This document shows positions 33,273-42,345 of a DNA stretch of 64,000 nt, in pieces. The DNA comes from Christiangramia oceanisediminis. GTDB taxonomy: Bacteria > Bacteroidota > Bacteroidia > Flavobacteriales > Flavobacteriaceae. The stretch lies in assembly GCF_022570735.2 (NCBI RefSeq), contig NZ_JANCNS010000002.1, positions 868,001-932,000 on the forward strand, read 5' to 3'. Within the stretch, counting starts at the first letter, position 1. Every line of letters begins with the position of its first letter. The notes below the pieces were generated by a model. That model was not told the origin of the DNA. It worked only from the letters and a program-made list of their open reading frames with translations, and ran no database searches. Position numbers and translations under genes: made by a program.

Positions 33273-34268
33273 CTATGTAACTACCTGCTTCCAATCCCAC
33301 CCGTCCTGATGAACGAGTGTTTTAAAAATTTTCCTATTCAGATTAACATCCTCAGAAAAGTCATAATTCTGTAAATCCAGTACTAGCTGTTTTTCAATAA
33401 GCTTATTTCTACCTGGTAATGGGGGCACAGATTTGCCAGTACTTATATGTGTGACTTCAGCAAGAACTTCAAAATAATTTTCGAAAGCAATTACCAAAGG
33501 CTTTAAATCATTTTCCTCTGGTCTTATTTCTTCTTTGACGTGAACTGATAGAATTGATAGTGCTTCGTATAACTTTGCCAATTGAAGAATAATTGCATTT
33601 TTCTCTTTTACATTATGAAAATAATGGATTACAGGATAGGCACGATGCTGCTGACTATATTTAATAATTAAATCTGATATGTTGTCTATTTTACGAAGCA
33701 GGCAATTAAAATCCTTGCCATTCCAACCGTTAATCACTATTTCTTCTGGACTGCTGCCTAGAGTGCTTAGTTTAATTCCAAGTTTACGTTGATCTATAAC
33801 CGCAGATAATACAGGAATGAAATAAGTTACAGACATGGTGAGAAGGATTAGTCCTGTGAATGAATATATACTGGTAATTATTCTCCATACATTTGTTGAA
33901 GGAACAAAATCACCCATTCCCAACGTAGATATTGTAAATCCACTATAGTAGACCTTCTGCCAAATATTAGTCGGCATTTGCGTAGTACTATCTAAAATAG
34001 ATCCTGGATAAGCTGAAAGAATTAGAATCAGACTTGCCCATAAAATTAGTACCCAAATTAAAACAATAAATATTAGCAGAAAATATCCGGTGTGGGCCAG
34101 GACTTTTGATTTTCCGTTCCTGCCCGAAATCGCAAGAAAAAATTTCCAGAAATGATGTGAAAATTTGCTAGTAATCCAACCACCACCTTGCATAGATAAG
34201 GTGGTTTGTAGTATATCTAGAACTATTGCAAAGTATAGGATTACGCCTACAATAAAATAAAAATCCAT
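33273..34268 (-). CDS. Two-TM-type potassium channel family protein
   Basis: A 331-residue protein with N-terminal helices, a pore helix and filter TISTLGMGDFVP (about residues 113-124), and a second core helix, then a long soluble C-terminal part (from about 165). The filter TLGMGD replaces the K+ channel TVGYGD, so selectivity may be altered. The C-terminal part is helical and not a recognised RCK domain. It is transcribed alone between the sulfur block and the copper genes, with large spacers both sides. Confidence 0.75.
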   Translation of the reverse strand: MDFYFIVGVILYFAIVLDILQTTLSMQGGGWITSKFSHHFWKFFLAISGRNGKSKVLAHTGYFLLIFIVLIWVLILWASLILILSAYPGSILDSTTQMPTNIWQKVYYSGFTISTLGMGDFVPSTNVWRIITSIYSFTGLILLTMSVTYFIPVLSAVIDQRKLGIKLSTLGSSPEEIVINGWNGKDFNCLLRKIDNISDLIIKYSQQHRAYPVIHYFHNVKEKNAIILQLAKLYEALSILSVHVKEEIRPEENDLKPLVIAFENYFEVLAEVTHISTGKSVPPLPGRNKLIEKQLVLDLQNYDFSEDVNLNRKIFKTLVHQDGWDWKQVVT

Positions 34269-34701
34269 ATTTGGTAATATTTCTTTGATATATTAATAAC
34301 AGACAGAAAAATTATTTTAATGGTAATTGAAAAATCTAAAGTATTTCTGTCCTTATAGGTCATATTCAAACTATTAAATTGGCCACCCCACCGGCACTCT
34401 CATAAGATTATTCAGTACTAAAAGGCCTCTTTTTATTGAGGATAGCTACTCTTTAATAAATAATCTCTTTTTGTATCTAATTAAGAAAAAAGTTTCTTGG
34501 AGTAAATGACATTGCTTTTTCCATTTAATTGGTAAATCTCCCATGGATTGGATAGTTCCGCAAAATATTATCGGAATTCTGTATGTAATCTATTATCCGG
34601 AACAAATAGATTGAAATTAATAAAAAATACCCGCCACATACCTGGTTTCCTAATGGGAAGCATCAAAAAACTTATAATTATATTCTTATCATACTTTTAT
34701 T
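34269..34701. other. Intergenic stretch, no feature recognised
   Basis: This holds the promoter region of the channel gene and the 3' flank of the DUF2231 gene. A small dyad CCTC/GAGG near 34425-34440 was seen but is too short to call. Plus-strand frames here have no homology signals and run opposite the real genes. Confidence 0.35.
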
Positions 34702-35400
34702 TTAATGAGAATGTCCTTCACTGGTTTCACCGGGCGCTGATTTTGATTCAAGAAATTTTCCCTGTGGTCCCACACCTTCAAGATAAACTAATTGTGCTCC
34801 GTAATGTCCCGCTTCAGATACAGAATAAGCCGAAAAAACCAGAACCAATGCCGTAACTATTTCGAAAATTCTATTCCTTTTTATAAGAAAAAGACTACCT
34901 AGCTTTAATATTGAAGCAAGGGCACTTGAATAAATCGTCCACTCTGCATAGATATCATGTTGCTCTAATACTTTCTTTGCTGTTTCTGTAAGATCATGAG
35001 CATGTGGATGGGCATATACTCCAGCGATGTAGGCTCCAATAAATCCAACTCCTGTACACAGCAAAATTACCCAGTCCAAATTTCGTTTAATCACAAACAA
35101 CTGAATAAGCTGTAAAATTGCTCCTAATAGAAGTAGTACTATTGGAAAGTGTACGATTAGAGGATGTAGGTTAGGGAAAGAATCTAAACTAGCCTTTACT
35201 TCCTGGTCAAGACCCGAAAGCTCCGGGGTTATAGCTTCATCAGCCTCTCCATGTTGTTCAACCTGTGTTTCAGTCTCCTTTGAAATTGAAGAACTAGTTA
35301 TACTGTCATAATCGTGTGCCGTATTTTCATCGTGACTATGCTGTGCAGAAATTAAGCTAATATTCAGCACTAATAGAATTAAAAAGATACGATTTTTCAT
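34702..35400 (-). CDS. DUF2231 membrane protein
   Basis: A 232-residue protein: signal peptide (ends ISAQ), His/Asp-rich head (HSHDENTAHDYD), then four membrane helices beginning with the DUF2231 hallmark LHPLIVHFPIVLLLLG (about 77-92); HPHAHD lies between helices and the C terminus is HSH. DUF2231 proteins are associated with copper and heme-linked redox systems. With the copper genes just upstream on the same strand, a role in copper or electron handling is likely; the activity is unknown. Confidence 0.8.
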   Translation of the reverse strand: MKNRIFLILLVLNISLISAQHSHDENTAHDYDSITSSSISKETETQVEQHGEADEAITPELSGLDQEVKASLDSFPNLHPLIVHFPIVLLLLGAILQLIQLFVIKRNLDWVILLCTGVGFIGAYIAGVYAHPHAHDLTETAKKVLEQHDIYAEWTIYSSALASILKLGSLFLIKRNRIFEIVTALVLVFSAYSVSEAGHYGAQLVYLEGVGPQGKFLESKSAPGETSEGHSH

Positions 35401-35547
35401 ATTAAGTATTTTTTAAAATTAAAGAGCAGGATCTTATTGAAACAAACATTCTATTTTTCAACCAATTAAATTAAATAATCAAAATACTGTCCTATTCCAA
35501 AAGACCCTGCAGGTTCATCATCAATAGATATTCCCCTGAAACTTTGG

Positions 35548-37938
35548 CTAAAACCGTAGAGATAATCCACCTCCGGCACCAAAACGATTATCATAGCTAC
35601 CCATTAATGAAAAGTTTTTACTTAAGAAATACTCCAGGCCTGCGCTCCAGGTTTGCTCATTTTCAAAATCTTTCCCGGGTTCAAGTTCGTCTACCCAGCC
35701 AAAATCTGCCTGAAATTCATACTCCCCGAAAACGGCTAATCTTGGAAAGATCATAATCTCCCGGGCCAGGCTTATTTGTGGTCTTAATTTACTATCCAGT
35801 CTCACATCCATTTGAAACATATAGGGAGTAAAATATCTTATTCCTCCAATGGCAGTGGTACTAAGCTCGTCCATACTGTTCTCCATTTCATTCTCAACAT
35901 TAATCCCTCCAAATAGTCGCACCCAGTCATTGATATAATATTCATAAGAAAATTCAGCCTCCAGGTTCTCATTCCAACCATATTCTGCCAATGCTGTAAA
36001 TTGATTCCTAATATTAGAGCTTACCACATTCAACTCTGTCATATGTGACGCTGCATCCAGCATCCCCCAGGTATAGAATTTATTTGTTTCCCTTATCAAA
36101 TTACTTACAGGGAAGGGTTTCATACGTTCATTCCTTTGGGTATCATAACTTACGATCCTGGCCATTCCGGCATCCATATGATAAAGAATATGACAATGAA
36201 AAAACCAGTCGCCGTATTCATTTCCATAAAATTCGATGGTAACCTCTTGCATTGGGGGCACATTTACCGTGTGCTTCAATGGAGAATACTCACCATTTTT
36301 ATTGATCACCCTAAAGAAATGCCCGTGGAGATGCATTGGGTGGTGCATCATCGTAAGGTTATTAAATGTTATTCGCGTCACCTCATCCCCCTCTATTTTT
36401 ATTTTATCGGCTTCGGAAAGCGGCACCCCGTTTAAACTCCAAATATATCGGTTCATATTTCCTGTAAGGTTCAATAATACATTCCTTACTGGTATACTAT
36501 CATTGAAATCGGTTTTTTCAGTAGCTTTCAAATAATCATAATTATATTCTGAAAACATATCCATACCCTTCATGCCCTCCTTTTCCATTCCTGCCATTCT
36601 CATAGGTTCGTTCTCCTTTTTCATATTAGAATGATTCATTGAATGATCCATTTTTTTCATTGAAGAATCTTTCGCCATCTGCATTGTTGAATGATTCATC
36701 TTAGAGTCGTTCGTTTGCATCTTCTTAGTCTCATTTTCCATCTGCATTTCACTATGATTCATTCCCTCCATGTTCATATCATCCATCTGCATGCCCCATT
36801 TCTCCTTAAGTTCATATGGTTCGGGGTGATTAGGCCGGGATTGCAAAGCCGGAGCACCCATTTTCATCTTCATTTTTGCCATTTTCTGCATCATTCCAAT
36901 CTTATCTGGCCGGGCGACTTCTGGCGCAGGCAATACTTCTCCCCGTCCAAGAAATGCTGAAGCGGTGCCTGAACCGTCCTGGGCCATTATTTTAAACTCC
37001 AGCTTTCTGTCTTCAGGAATCTCCACAATAAAATCATAGGTTTCGGCAACCCCTATAAAGGTTTTATTGCGTTTCACCGGAACTACATTTTTTCCATCAG
37101 CAGAAACCAATGTCGGCGTCTCGCCTCCAAATGTCATCCAGAACGAGGTAGAGGCTGAACCATCAATAATTCGCAACCTTACTTTTTCTCCAGGTTTAAA
37201 TTCAGGATATTCAATTTTTTCTTCTCCGTTAATCAGGAAGGCGGGATAATATATATCTGCAATGTCAGCGCCCTCCATACGTTGTCTCCAAAAATCTAAT
37301 TGGGCACCAAAGGCTCCACGCTTTATTACCTGGTTGAGCGGGGTCGCAGTACCTTTTTTAATATTATACCATTCAGTTCCTCTTTTCAGAAATCTAAGAA
37401 CATCCTTTGGCTTTTCATTGGTCCAGTCTGATAATACCAGTACCAGATCTTTATCATACTCCAGTTCTTTTTCCTTTGGATTAATTAAAAGAGACCCAAA
37501 AACACCGCTTTGTTCCTGCAACATTGTATGGGAGTGATACCAATAGGTTCCATTTTGCTTTATCTCAAATTCATACTTAAAAGTAGTGCCGGGCTTAATA
37601 GGCGGAGTAGTTAAATAAGGAACTCCATCAAAATAATTAGGGAGCAACATTCCATGCCAGTGAATAGATGTTTCCACATCCATTTTATTTTCAACATAGA
37701 TCACAGCATATTCTCCCTCGGTAAATTCCAGGGTGGGCCCGGGGATCCCTCCATTCACCGTCATCCCCATGACTTCTTTACCCGCTTTATTTACTTTTTC
37801 CTGATTAATCGTTAAATGGTATTCTCGTACCGGAAGCTCATTCACATTTCCTTCCACCGAGGCCTCTAGCTCTCTCTGAGCTCGTGCCGTCATTCCTATT
37901 AAAACTATGAGTAAGAGTATATAATTCTTCATTTTCAT
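35548..37938 (-). CDS. Multicopper oxidase fused to a CopB-like outer-membrane domain
   Basis: A 796-residue fusion. After a signal peptide, residues about 25-600 are a CopA/PcoA-type oxidase: HWHGMLLP, WYHSH, HPMHLHGHFF and HCHILYHMD are the copper sites. A Met/His-rich insert lies about 375-455 (for example GMNHSEMQMEN and KKMDHSMNHSNMKK), as in copper-storing CopA. Residues about 610-796 resemble CopB: alternating strands and C-terminal GGGLSLRF ending in Phe, as in outer-membrane barrels. It should oxidise or sequester Cu(I) outside the inner membrane. CopA and CopB are usually separate genes; no frameshift or stop lies at the junction. Confidence 0.87.
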   Translation of the reverse strand: MKMKNYILLLIVLIGMTARAQRELEASVEGNVNELPVREYHLTINQEKVNKAGKEVMGMTVNGGIPGPTLEFTEGEYAVIYVENKMDVETSIHWHGMLLPNYFDGVPYLTTPPIKPGTTFKYEFEIKQNGTYWYHSHTMLQEQSGVFGSLLINPKEKELEYDKDLVLVLSDWTNEKPKDVLRFLKRGTEWYNIKKGTATPLNQVIKRGAFGAQLDFWRQRMEGADIADIYYPAFLINGEEKIEYPEFKPGEKVRLRIIDGSASTSFWMTFGGETPTLVSADGKNVVPVKRNKTFIGVAETYDFIVEIPEDRKLEFKIMAQDGSGTASAFLGRGEVLPAPEVARPDKIGMMQKMAKMKMKMGAPALQSRPNHPEPYELKEKWGMQMDDMNMEGMNHSEMQMENETKKMQTNDSKMNHSTMQMAKDSSMKKMDHSMNHSNMKKENEPMRMAGMEKEGMKGMDMFSEYNYDYLKATEKTDFNDSIPVRNVLLNLTGNMNRYIWSLNGVPLSEADKIKIEGDEVTRITFNNLTMMHHPMHLHGHFFRVINKNGEYSPLKHTVNVPPMQEVTIEFYGNEYGDWFFHCHILYHMDAGMARIVSYDTQRNERMKPFPVSNLIRETNKFYTWGMLDAASHMTELNVVSSNIRNQFTALAEYGWNENLEAEFSYEYYINDWVRLFGGINVENEMENSMDELSTTAIGGIRYFTPYMFQMDVRLDSKLRPQISLAREIMIFPRLAVFGEYEFQADFGWVDELEPGKDFENEQTWSAGLEYFLSKNFSLMGSYDNRFGAGGGLSLRF

Positions 37939-37983
37939 TTTGCATATGATAAAAAAGAGAGGGAATCCCCTCTCTTCTATTTA

Positions 37984-38475
37984 TTAGTCCTGATTTTCCA
38001 GACGATATATTATTTTCTTCATTTGAGCGATCTCCCTTTTCTGTGCTTCAATAATTTCTTCGGCCAGTTTTTTAGTCTCGGGATCTTTTAGATCAGCTCT
38101 TTTACTGGTTAAAACAGCAATGGAATGGTGTGGTATCATTGCCTTCATATACAGAACATCACCAATAATGGGTCTCTGCGCTCTTACGAGACCCAGGGCA
38201 CTTATAAATAGTACAAGGCTTCCTATATAAATGGCGATATTCTTTTTCTTATTGTTGTACATGTTCAACATAAGGGATAGCATTATAACGGCCATAGCGG
38301 CAATCCCTAAACAGGTCATGTAAAAACGGGTTAGACTAAAGTAAACATGGTCAAATTCATAAGTATTCAAATACATTGTGATATACATAGCTACAAAGGA
38401 TAATCCCAACATAAGAAAGAATTTGCCATAATTGTTTCCTTTCATGTTCTTATTATTGTTCTCTTCTGAATTCAT
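37984..38475 (-). CDS. DUF305 membrane protein
   Basis: A 163-residue protein with three or four helices in the first 115 residues and a C-terminal DUF305 segment, MIPHHSIAVLTSKRADLKDP, followed by a charged helix (EAQKREIAQMKKII). DUF305 proteins are typical of copper-rich loci and carry a conserved Met/His pair. It lies between the DUF3347 protein and the oxidase, in one operon. Confidence 0.85.
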   Translation of the reverse strand: MNSEENNNKNMKGNNYGKFFLMLGLSFVAMYITMYLNTYEFDHVYFSLTRFYMTCLGIAAMAVIMLSLMLNMYNNKKKNIAIYIGSLVLFISALGLVRAQRPIIGDVLYMKAMIPHHSIAVLTSKRADLKDPETKKLAEEIIEAQKREIAQMKKIIYRLENQD

Positions 38476-38505
38476 TTTTTTGGTTATTGGTTAGTATGAT
38501 AAAAA

Positions 38506-39051
38506 CTACTTTTCAATGGTTTTTCTTACAGATCCACATTTCAGCATTTTTTCACCGAAATATGGGTTCTTAATCTCAGAAACATCGGCGTACCAGTAGG
38601 CACCCTGATTATTAAATGCCATAGGGCAGAACTTCTTATAAATGGTTCCACCTGAAAGCGCTTCTTCAAACATAGGCCCTGCTTTTTCAGTAAATTTTGA
38701 AAATAGCTCGCGCTGTTTCTCAAGATCATCTGTGCTGGCAATCTCCCCGGCTAAAGATTTCATTTCTGCTCTTTCTTGAGTGAATGATTCTTCCATACTT
38801 TTGGCAACATCCTGAACCTGACCGGCATCGCTATTAGTCAATGCTATTTTCATTTCCAGATAATTATGCCATATTTTACCGGTCATACCATCAATAAAAT
38901 CCTGGTCTGCGACATCTGCGGTTTTCTTTTCAGCTTCTTTAACTTCTTCAGGAGTATTTATCTCCACTGACTGTTTCCCTTTATTATCTACACAAGAGAT
39001 AAATAACAAAATTGCCAGAGGGATTAGCCCAATTTTAATTGAAAATTTCAT
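38506..39051 (-). CDS. DUF3347 lipoprotein (copper-binding type)
   Basis: A 181-residue lipoprotein (signal ending LLFISC) with the DUF3347 core: a helical region to about 135 and the C-terminal motif FCPMAFNNQGAYWYAD followed by NPYFGEKMLKCG. The Cys-Pro-Met and Met-x-x-Cys pairs are probable Cu(I) ligands. The family is widespread in Bacteroidota beside CusB-type efflux proteins. First gene of the copper operon DUF3347-DUF305-oxidase. Confidence 0.85.
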   Translation of the reverse strand: MKFSIKIGLIPLAILLFISCVDNKGKQSVEINTPEEVKEAEKKTADVADQDFIDGMTGKIWHNYLEMKIALTNSDAGQVQDVAKSMEESFTQERAEMKSLAGEIASTDDLEKQRELFSKFTEKAGPMFEEALSGGTIYKKFCPMAFNNQGAYWYADVSEIKNPYFGEKMLKCGSVRKTIEK

Positions 39052-39411
39052 AATATTAATTGATTGGTTTTAATTATAAACTATTTATTATTTCCCTTTT
39101 TGTATCAAACAAAAAAGTTTACTGGTTCATCTGAAAAACTATTGAAATCTAATTTGATGTACTGCAAGTAGCTAAAACTAAAACCCTCGACATCTAACCA
39201 TCCGAAAGATTTTTAGCATATTAAATTTAAATAATCTAAAATTTAACAGATCGCAGGATACCAAAATTAAAGATTTGTGATCACAAATAATTTCAATTTT
39301 ACTGAAAAAACTTTCAAAATTATTTTCGATATTTCTTAATTCTCTATTAATATGAATTTCGTGAAGAGGGGGAATTTTCATCCTCTTAGGTGTAAATACT
39401 TTTTGAGCTTT
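39052..39411. other. Intergenic stretch between the copper operon and IS remnant
   Basis: No gene is supported. It presumably holds the promoter of the copper operon (minus strand). Short frames on either strand have no recognisable product. Confidence 0.35.
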
Positions 39412-39603
39412 TTATATTTTCCCAAAAATTCTTGTAGCTTTTTTGCTTGTAAGTCTTATAGAGCTTATATAGAGATCTATGAGCGAATCAAAGAGATAGG
39501 AAAGAGTAAGAAACTGGCACTAATAGCCGTGTGTAACAAACTCCTTTAACAGGCATTTGCCATTGCTAAATCAGGAACTTATTACCAGGAAAATTATATG
39601 TAG
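39412..39603 (+). pseudogene. IS110-family transposase, C-terminal remnant
   Basis: The frame encodes SYRAYIEIYERIKEIGKSKK and LALIAVCNKLL, then an in-frame TAA, then QAFAIAKSGTYYQENY and TAG at 39601-39603. This is the highly conserved end of IS110/IS116/IS902 transposases (YERL..KGK.KK.ALIAV.NKLLKQ.FAIAKSG), with the expected Lys codon AAA changed to a stop. Everything before about 39412 is lost or too decayed. It is an inactive footprint marking a junction between the copper region and the next accessory genes. Confidence 0.78.
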
Positions 39604-39745
39604 AAATTAGCTTAAAAGTACTTGGATTTTACCTTAGTTCTTTGTTGTACAAATTGTATTTCTTTAGATCTAAATAATTCCAGATTAAAAATAATAATAT
39701 TGTTTTATAATAAACGTTTTAGTTTAAAGCTTTAAATTTCTACTC

Positions 39746-40206
39746 ATGTTAAAAATAATATTTTCAAATCAGCTTTTTTAATTCTATTTTCAACTTTACT
39801 TGCAATAAATATTAATTGTAGTTCTGATGACGATAGTTCAACTCAATCCGTGGAATTAACTGTCAACGGAACAGTTCTTTTCGATGATGGAGATGATTTT
39901 TTTGGAGATGTTGATGGTGATTTTACTGGGAACGGTGGTAGTGCAACACGGACATTTTTTTGGCAAAATTCTCTAAACACAGCCGATTATAATGCTGATA
40001 TTACTTCTTCAAGAAATGGATTATTTGAAATAGAGGTTAAAGATTCAAATGGCAATGTTGTTTTAGATAGATCTTTAAGCGGTGCGATGGAATCCGATTC
40101 TTTTTCGGGTGTAACATCTAGTGGAACTTCGGGAATCTGGTCAGTGAAAATAACTCTTTCTTCCTTTAATGGTGATGGAAGCTTTTCACTAAGTGAGGGT
40201 GATTAA
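39746..40206 (+). CDS. Putative lipoprotein with an apparent frameshift in its signal peptide
   Basis: From about 39765 one frame encodes a signal-like segment, a lipobox (ININ before Cys) and SSDDDSSTQS, then a beta-rich domain of about 120 residues containing Asp/Gly stretches (DDGDDFFGDVDGDF). The only ATG for this signal, at 39746, is one base out of frame: the A-run after ATGTT has five A, and six would restore a continuous lipoprotein. Downstream only a GTG at 39850 is available, which would lose the signal. Either a real single-base deletion (pseudogene or phase-variable) or a sequence error. The fold is not recognised. Confidence 0.5.
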
Positions 40207-40252
40207 ACTATATAATGACAACCCAATTTACTATTAAATATCTTGCCGTTCA

Positions 40253-40380
40253 CGGCTATCGCCAGTTGGCGGAGAAGAGGACGCGGATTTGTCGGCTTAG
40301 TATTGATTTGTTGATCAAGTTATTTATTTTCTTTCTAACGCTGCCGCTTATTGCTTTTCATAGGAACCGTTGTTGTAAGC
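40253..40380. repeat. Cassette-boundary-like palindromic repeat, copy A
   Basis: This 110-130 bp sequence runs from CGGCTATCGCCAGTTGGCGG through TTTCTAACGCTGCCGC to CCGTTGTTGTAAGC. Copy B (42205-42335) is clearly homologous along its core, including TTGTCGGCTTAGTATTG and TTATTTTCTTTCTAACG. The two ends are imperfectly complementary, an attC-like layout. A plus-strand frame across it is not a gene. Confidence 0.6.
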
Positions 40381-40392
40381 TGGCCAGGTTTG

Positions 40393-40938
40393 CTATACCT
40401 GTGTAGTAATAATTTCTACTGAATCTTTTAATTTTTGAAAGTCTTTATCGTTTGTTACAATTTTGTATTTTTTCTTCTCAGCCAGAATAGAGATGTAAGA
40501 ATCATTAAAATCAACTAAATCAAAATGATTTAGTATTGAATTAATATCCAGATTATTAAAGTCATCTGGAATTTTAGTTACAATCGGCAAAGCAAGAATA
40601 TCTTGTATTAGTTGTTTTATATCTTGGACCGATCCTATATAATCTTGAGTGCCAATAAAATCTTTTTTAAAATCTGGGCTTGGATTATTAACTTGATTGT
40701 CTGCCCATTGTCTGAAATCTCTTCTTAAAATTACGTTACCAAATTCAGAGATTACCATTGAAGTTATATAGATGGGATAATTTCGAGTAATTATCTCTGC
40801 TAAAAATTTTGAGTATTCCTTTTGATCTTTTTTTTGATAATTGGCAACTGGACCATAAATCAAAAGCCAAATATTAGTGTCAAAAAAAAATTGATCTCCA
40901 AATTTTGCCCTATAGTTTTGGATTTTAATTATGGCCAT
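40393..40938 (-). CDS. PIN-domain protein (VapC-like ribonuclease)
   Basis: About 181 residues with PIN features: FFFDTNIWLLIYG with the first acidic residue near the N terminus, ITSMVISEFGNVILRRDF with the second, and DFNDSYISILAEKKKYKIVT plus NDKDFQ at the C-terminal acidic site. PIN domains cut RNA. I choose the ATG at 40938 (MAIIKIQNYR), which overlaps the STAS-like gene by 14 bases; the frame runs on to 40998. It is last in the operon GHKL-STAS-PIN, so it is the natural effector whose activity the two upstream proteins may control. Confidence 0.8.
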   Translation of the reverse strand: MAIIKIQNYRAKFGDQFFFDTNIWLLIYGPVANYQKKDQKEYSKFLAEIITRNYPIYITSMVISEFGNVILRRDFRQWADNQVNNPSPDFKKDFIGTQDYIGSVQDIKQLIQDILALPIVTKIPDDFNNLDINSILNHFDLVDFNDSYISILAEKKKYKIVTNDKDFQKLKDSVEIITTQV

Positions 40939-41281
40939 ACATGGAATCGTTGGTGTTTCTTTCAAAACTTTCTTTATTGGCAAAATATTCTTTCGCACGC
41001 TTTACCACCATACCAAATAAAGCTTTATCCTGTTCAGGAACGTTTTGTAATTTTAAGTTTGAATTTAAGAATTCACTAGAAAAATCCTTGTTACTATACA
41101 ATTGACCGATTGCAGCATTTAAGAAAGCAGTGGTCATCAAACTTATACCCTTAAAATCTAATATGATAGATTCTTTTTTGGATAGATTTTTATTAACAAT
41201 ATCAAAAACTTGATTACCATCATCCGTGGAGACGGCGAAATTAGTTTTGATTAAATCCTTTATTAAAACTTCTACTGACAT
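40925..41281 (-). CDS. STAS-like domain protein (DUF4325 type)
   Basis: About 118 residues with a STAS-like core: ESIILDFKGISLMTTAFLNAAIGQLY matches the DUF4325 pattern (D-F-x-G-I-x-x-x-x-x-F-L/A-x-x-x-x-G). STAS proteins are phospho-switch partners of GHKL kinases such as SpoIIAA with SpoIIAB. Start set at the ATG 41281 (MSVEVLIKDLIK). It lies 23 bases after the GHKL ATPase gene and overlaps the PIN gene, so a kinase/antagonist pair controlling a nuclease is suggested. Confidence 0.75.
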   Translation of the reverse strand: MSVEVLIKDLIKTNFAVSTDDGNQVFDIVNKNLSKKESIILDFKGISLMTTAFLNAAIGQLYSNKDFSSEFLNSNLKLQNVPEQDKALFGMVVKRAKEYFANKESFERNTNDSMYGHN

Positions 41282-41304
41282 ATTCCACCAATTAGTATAC
41301 AAAA

Positions 41305-42192
41305 TTAAAAAATATTATCCATATCTGGAGTCTCATTTGCAAAACTATAAATTTTGTCTTCTTGTAAATTAAATTCTAAATTGGCAATGGTGCCCGGGAA
41401 ACTAAAATTTAAATCATATTTTTCCATTTTACTCTCCCTTAATTCCCAAAATCCATTAGAAGATACAATTTGAATTTTTCCTTTATTTAGATTAATAAAC
41501 TCCATAATTAAACCCAATCCCAATCCTCCAGGTGTGTTTCCAATTTTTGTTGTATTGCCTGTTTCCATGGCCCATTCAATACATTCTGAAGAAGACAGTT
41601 CTTTTTTTAAAAAACTTAAGACATTATTGATTATTGTTTTTCCCGTATCAACTATGGTAATATGTAATCGTTTTTTGCCAGGATAAAATTGACCGCAAGT
41701 ATGGATATTTTTACATCTACCATGAGTTCTTGCATTTTCAAATAACTCGTAAATATTTCTTTTAATTTCAATTCCTAATTTTCTACTGTGTTTTGGAAAA
41801 TCTGGATTATCCAATAACTCAACTTGAATGTATTGATTATAAATTTTGTGGTCTGATTCTCTGAATTTCTTATAGGGAATTTGAGTACTACTATTCATTA
41901 AATTTTCTCCCTCTATACCATAGTATGGAAGAAAACCATTTCTATATAAAATATCTGTTTTTTGGCGAAATTCTTCAACATCTACCAAATACACTTTGTT
42001 GTTCTTATTCTCCAAATTTTCAATTATTGCGCCTAATACTGCGGCTAAATTTGCCTCAAACCATTGAACGTTATATAAACTTAGATGAATTATTTCATCT
42101 TGTAGATCTTTTAAATCATCATATAATCTTATTAAGAGTTCATATCCTTTAGCACTTGAAGTTACTTTTATAGGAATATAAATTTTTCTCAT
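41305..42192 (-). CDS. GHKL-type ATP-binding protein (histidine-kinase-like ATPase)
   Basis: About 295 residues. The C-terminal two thirds carry a Bergerat fold: N box YELFENARTHGRCK, G1-like VDTGKTI and G2-like GNTPGGLGLGLIMEFI. There is no dimerisation/phosphoacceptor His domain or membrane helix, so it resembles anti-sigma-type or MORC-like stand-alone ATPases. The frame extends to 42285, but those extra 31 codons are copy B of the repeat; the ATG at 42192 (MRKIYIPIKV) is preferred. First gene of the GHKL-STAS-PIN operon. Confidence 0.78.
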   Translation of the reverse strand: MRKIYIPIKVTSSAKGYELLIRLYDDLKDLQDEIIHLSLYNVQWFEANLAAVLGAIIENLENKNNKVYLVDVEEFRQKTDILYRNGFLPYYGIEGENLMNSSTQIPYKKFRESDHKIYNQYIQVELLDNPDFPKHSRKLGIEIKRNIYELFENARTHGRCKNIHTCGQFYPGKKRLHITIVDTGKTIINNVLSFLKKELSSSECIEWAMETGNTTKIGNTPGGLGLGLIMEFINLNKGKIQIVSSNGFWELRESKMEKYDLNFSFPGTIANLEFNLQEDKIYSFANETPDMDNIF

Positions 42193-42204
42193 AAATTCTT
42201 TCTT

Positions 42205-42335
42205 TCTGGCTTGCTTACAACGGTTATCGTCAGTTGGCGGAATAAGGATGCGGTTTTGTCGGCTTAGTATTGGTTCGTTGGTCAAGTTAATTATTTTCTT
42301 TCTAACGGTGCCAGCTATTGGCGATATAATATTTT
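42205..42335. repeat. Cassette-boundary-like palindromic repeat, copy B
   Basis: GCTTACAACGGTTATCGTCA at one end and TTTCTAACGGTGCCAGC then TATTGGCGATA at the other form imperfect complementary arms (TATCGyCA..TGGC on both). The interior matches copy A closely. It separates the GHKL operon from the LRR gene. Confidence 0.6.
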
Positions 42336-42345
42336 AGTATAGGCT

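Noticed and set aside
34548-34856. Plus-strand frame opposite the DUF2231 gene
   Set aside because: Shadow of the real minus-strand gene; no recognisable product.
39178-39381. Minus-strand frame of 67 codons
   Set aside because: AT-rich, no homology, and it overlaps the start of the IS remnant on the other strand.
40215-40406. Plus-strand frame of 63 codons after the lipoprotein gene
   Set aside because: It lies inside repeat copy A and its amino-acid sequence comes from the repeat; no start context or homology.
42193-42285. N-terminal extension of the GHKL ATPase
   Set aside because: The 31 extra codons are copy B of the repeat, so the ATG at 42192 is used.
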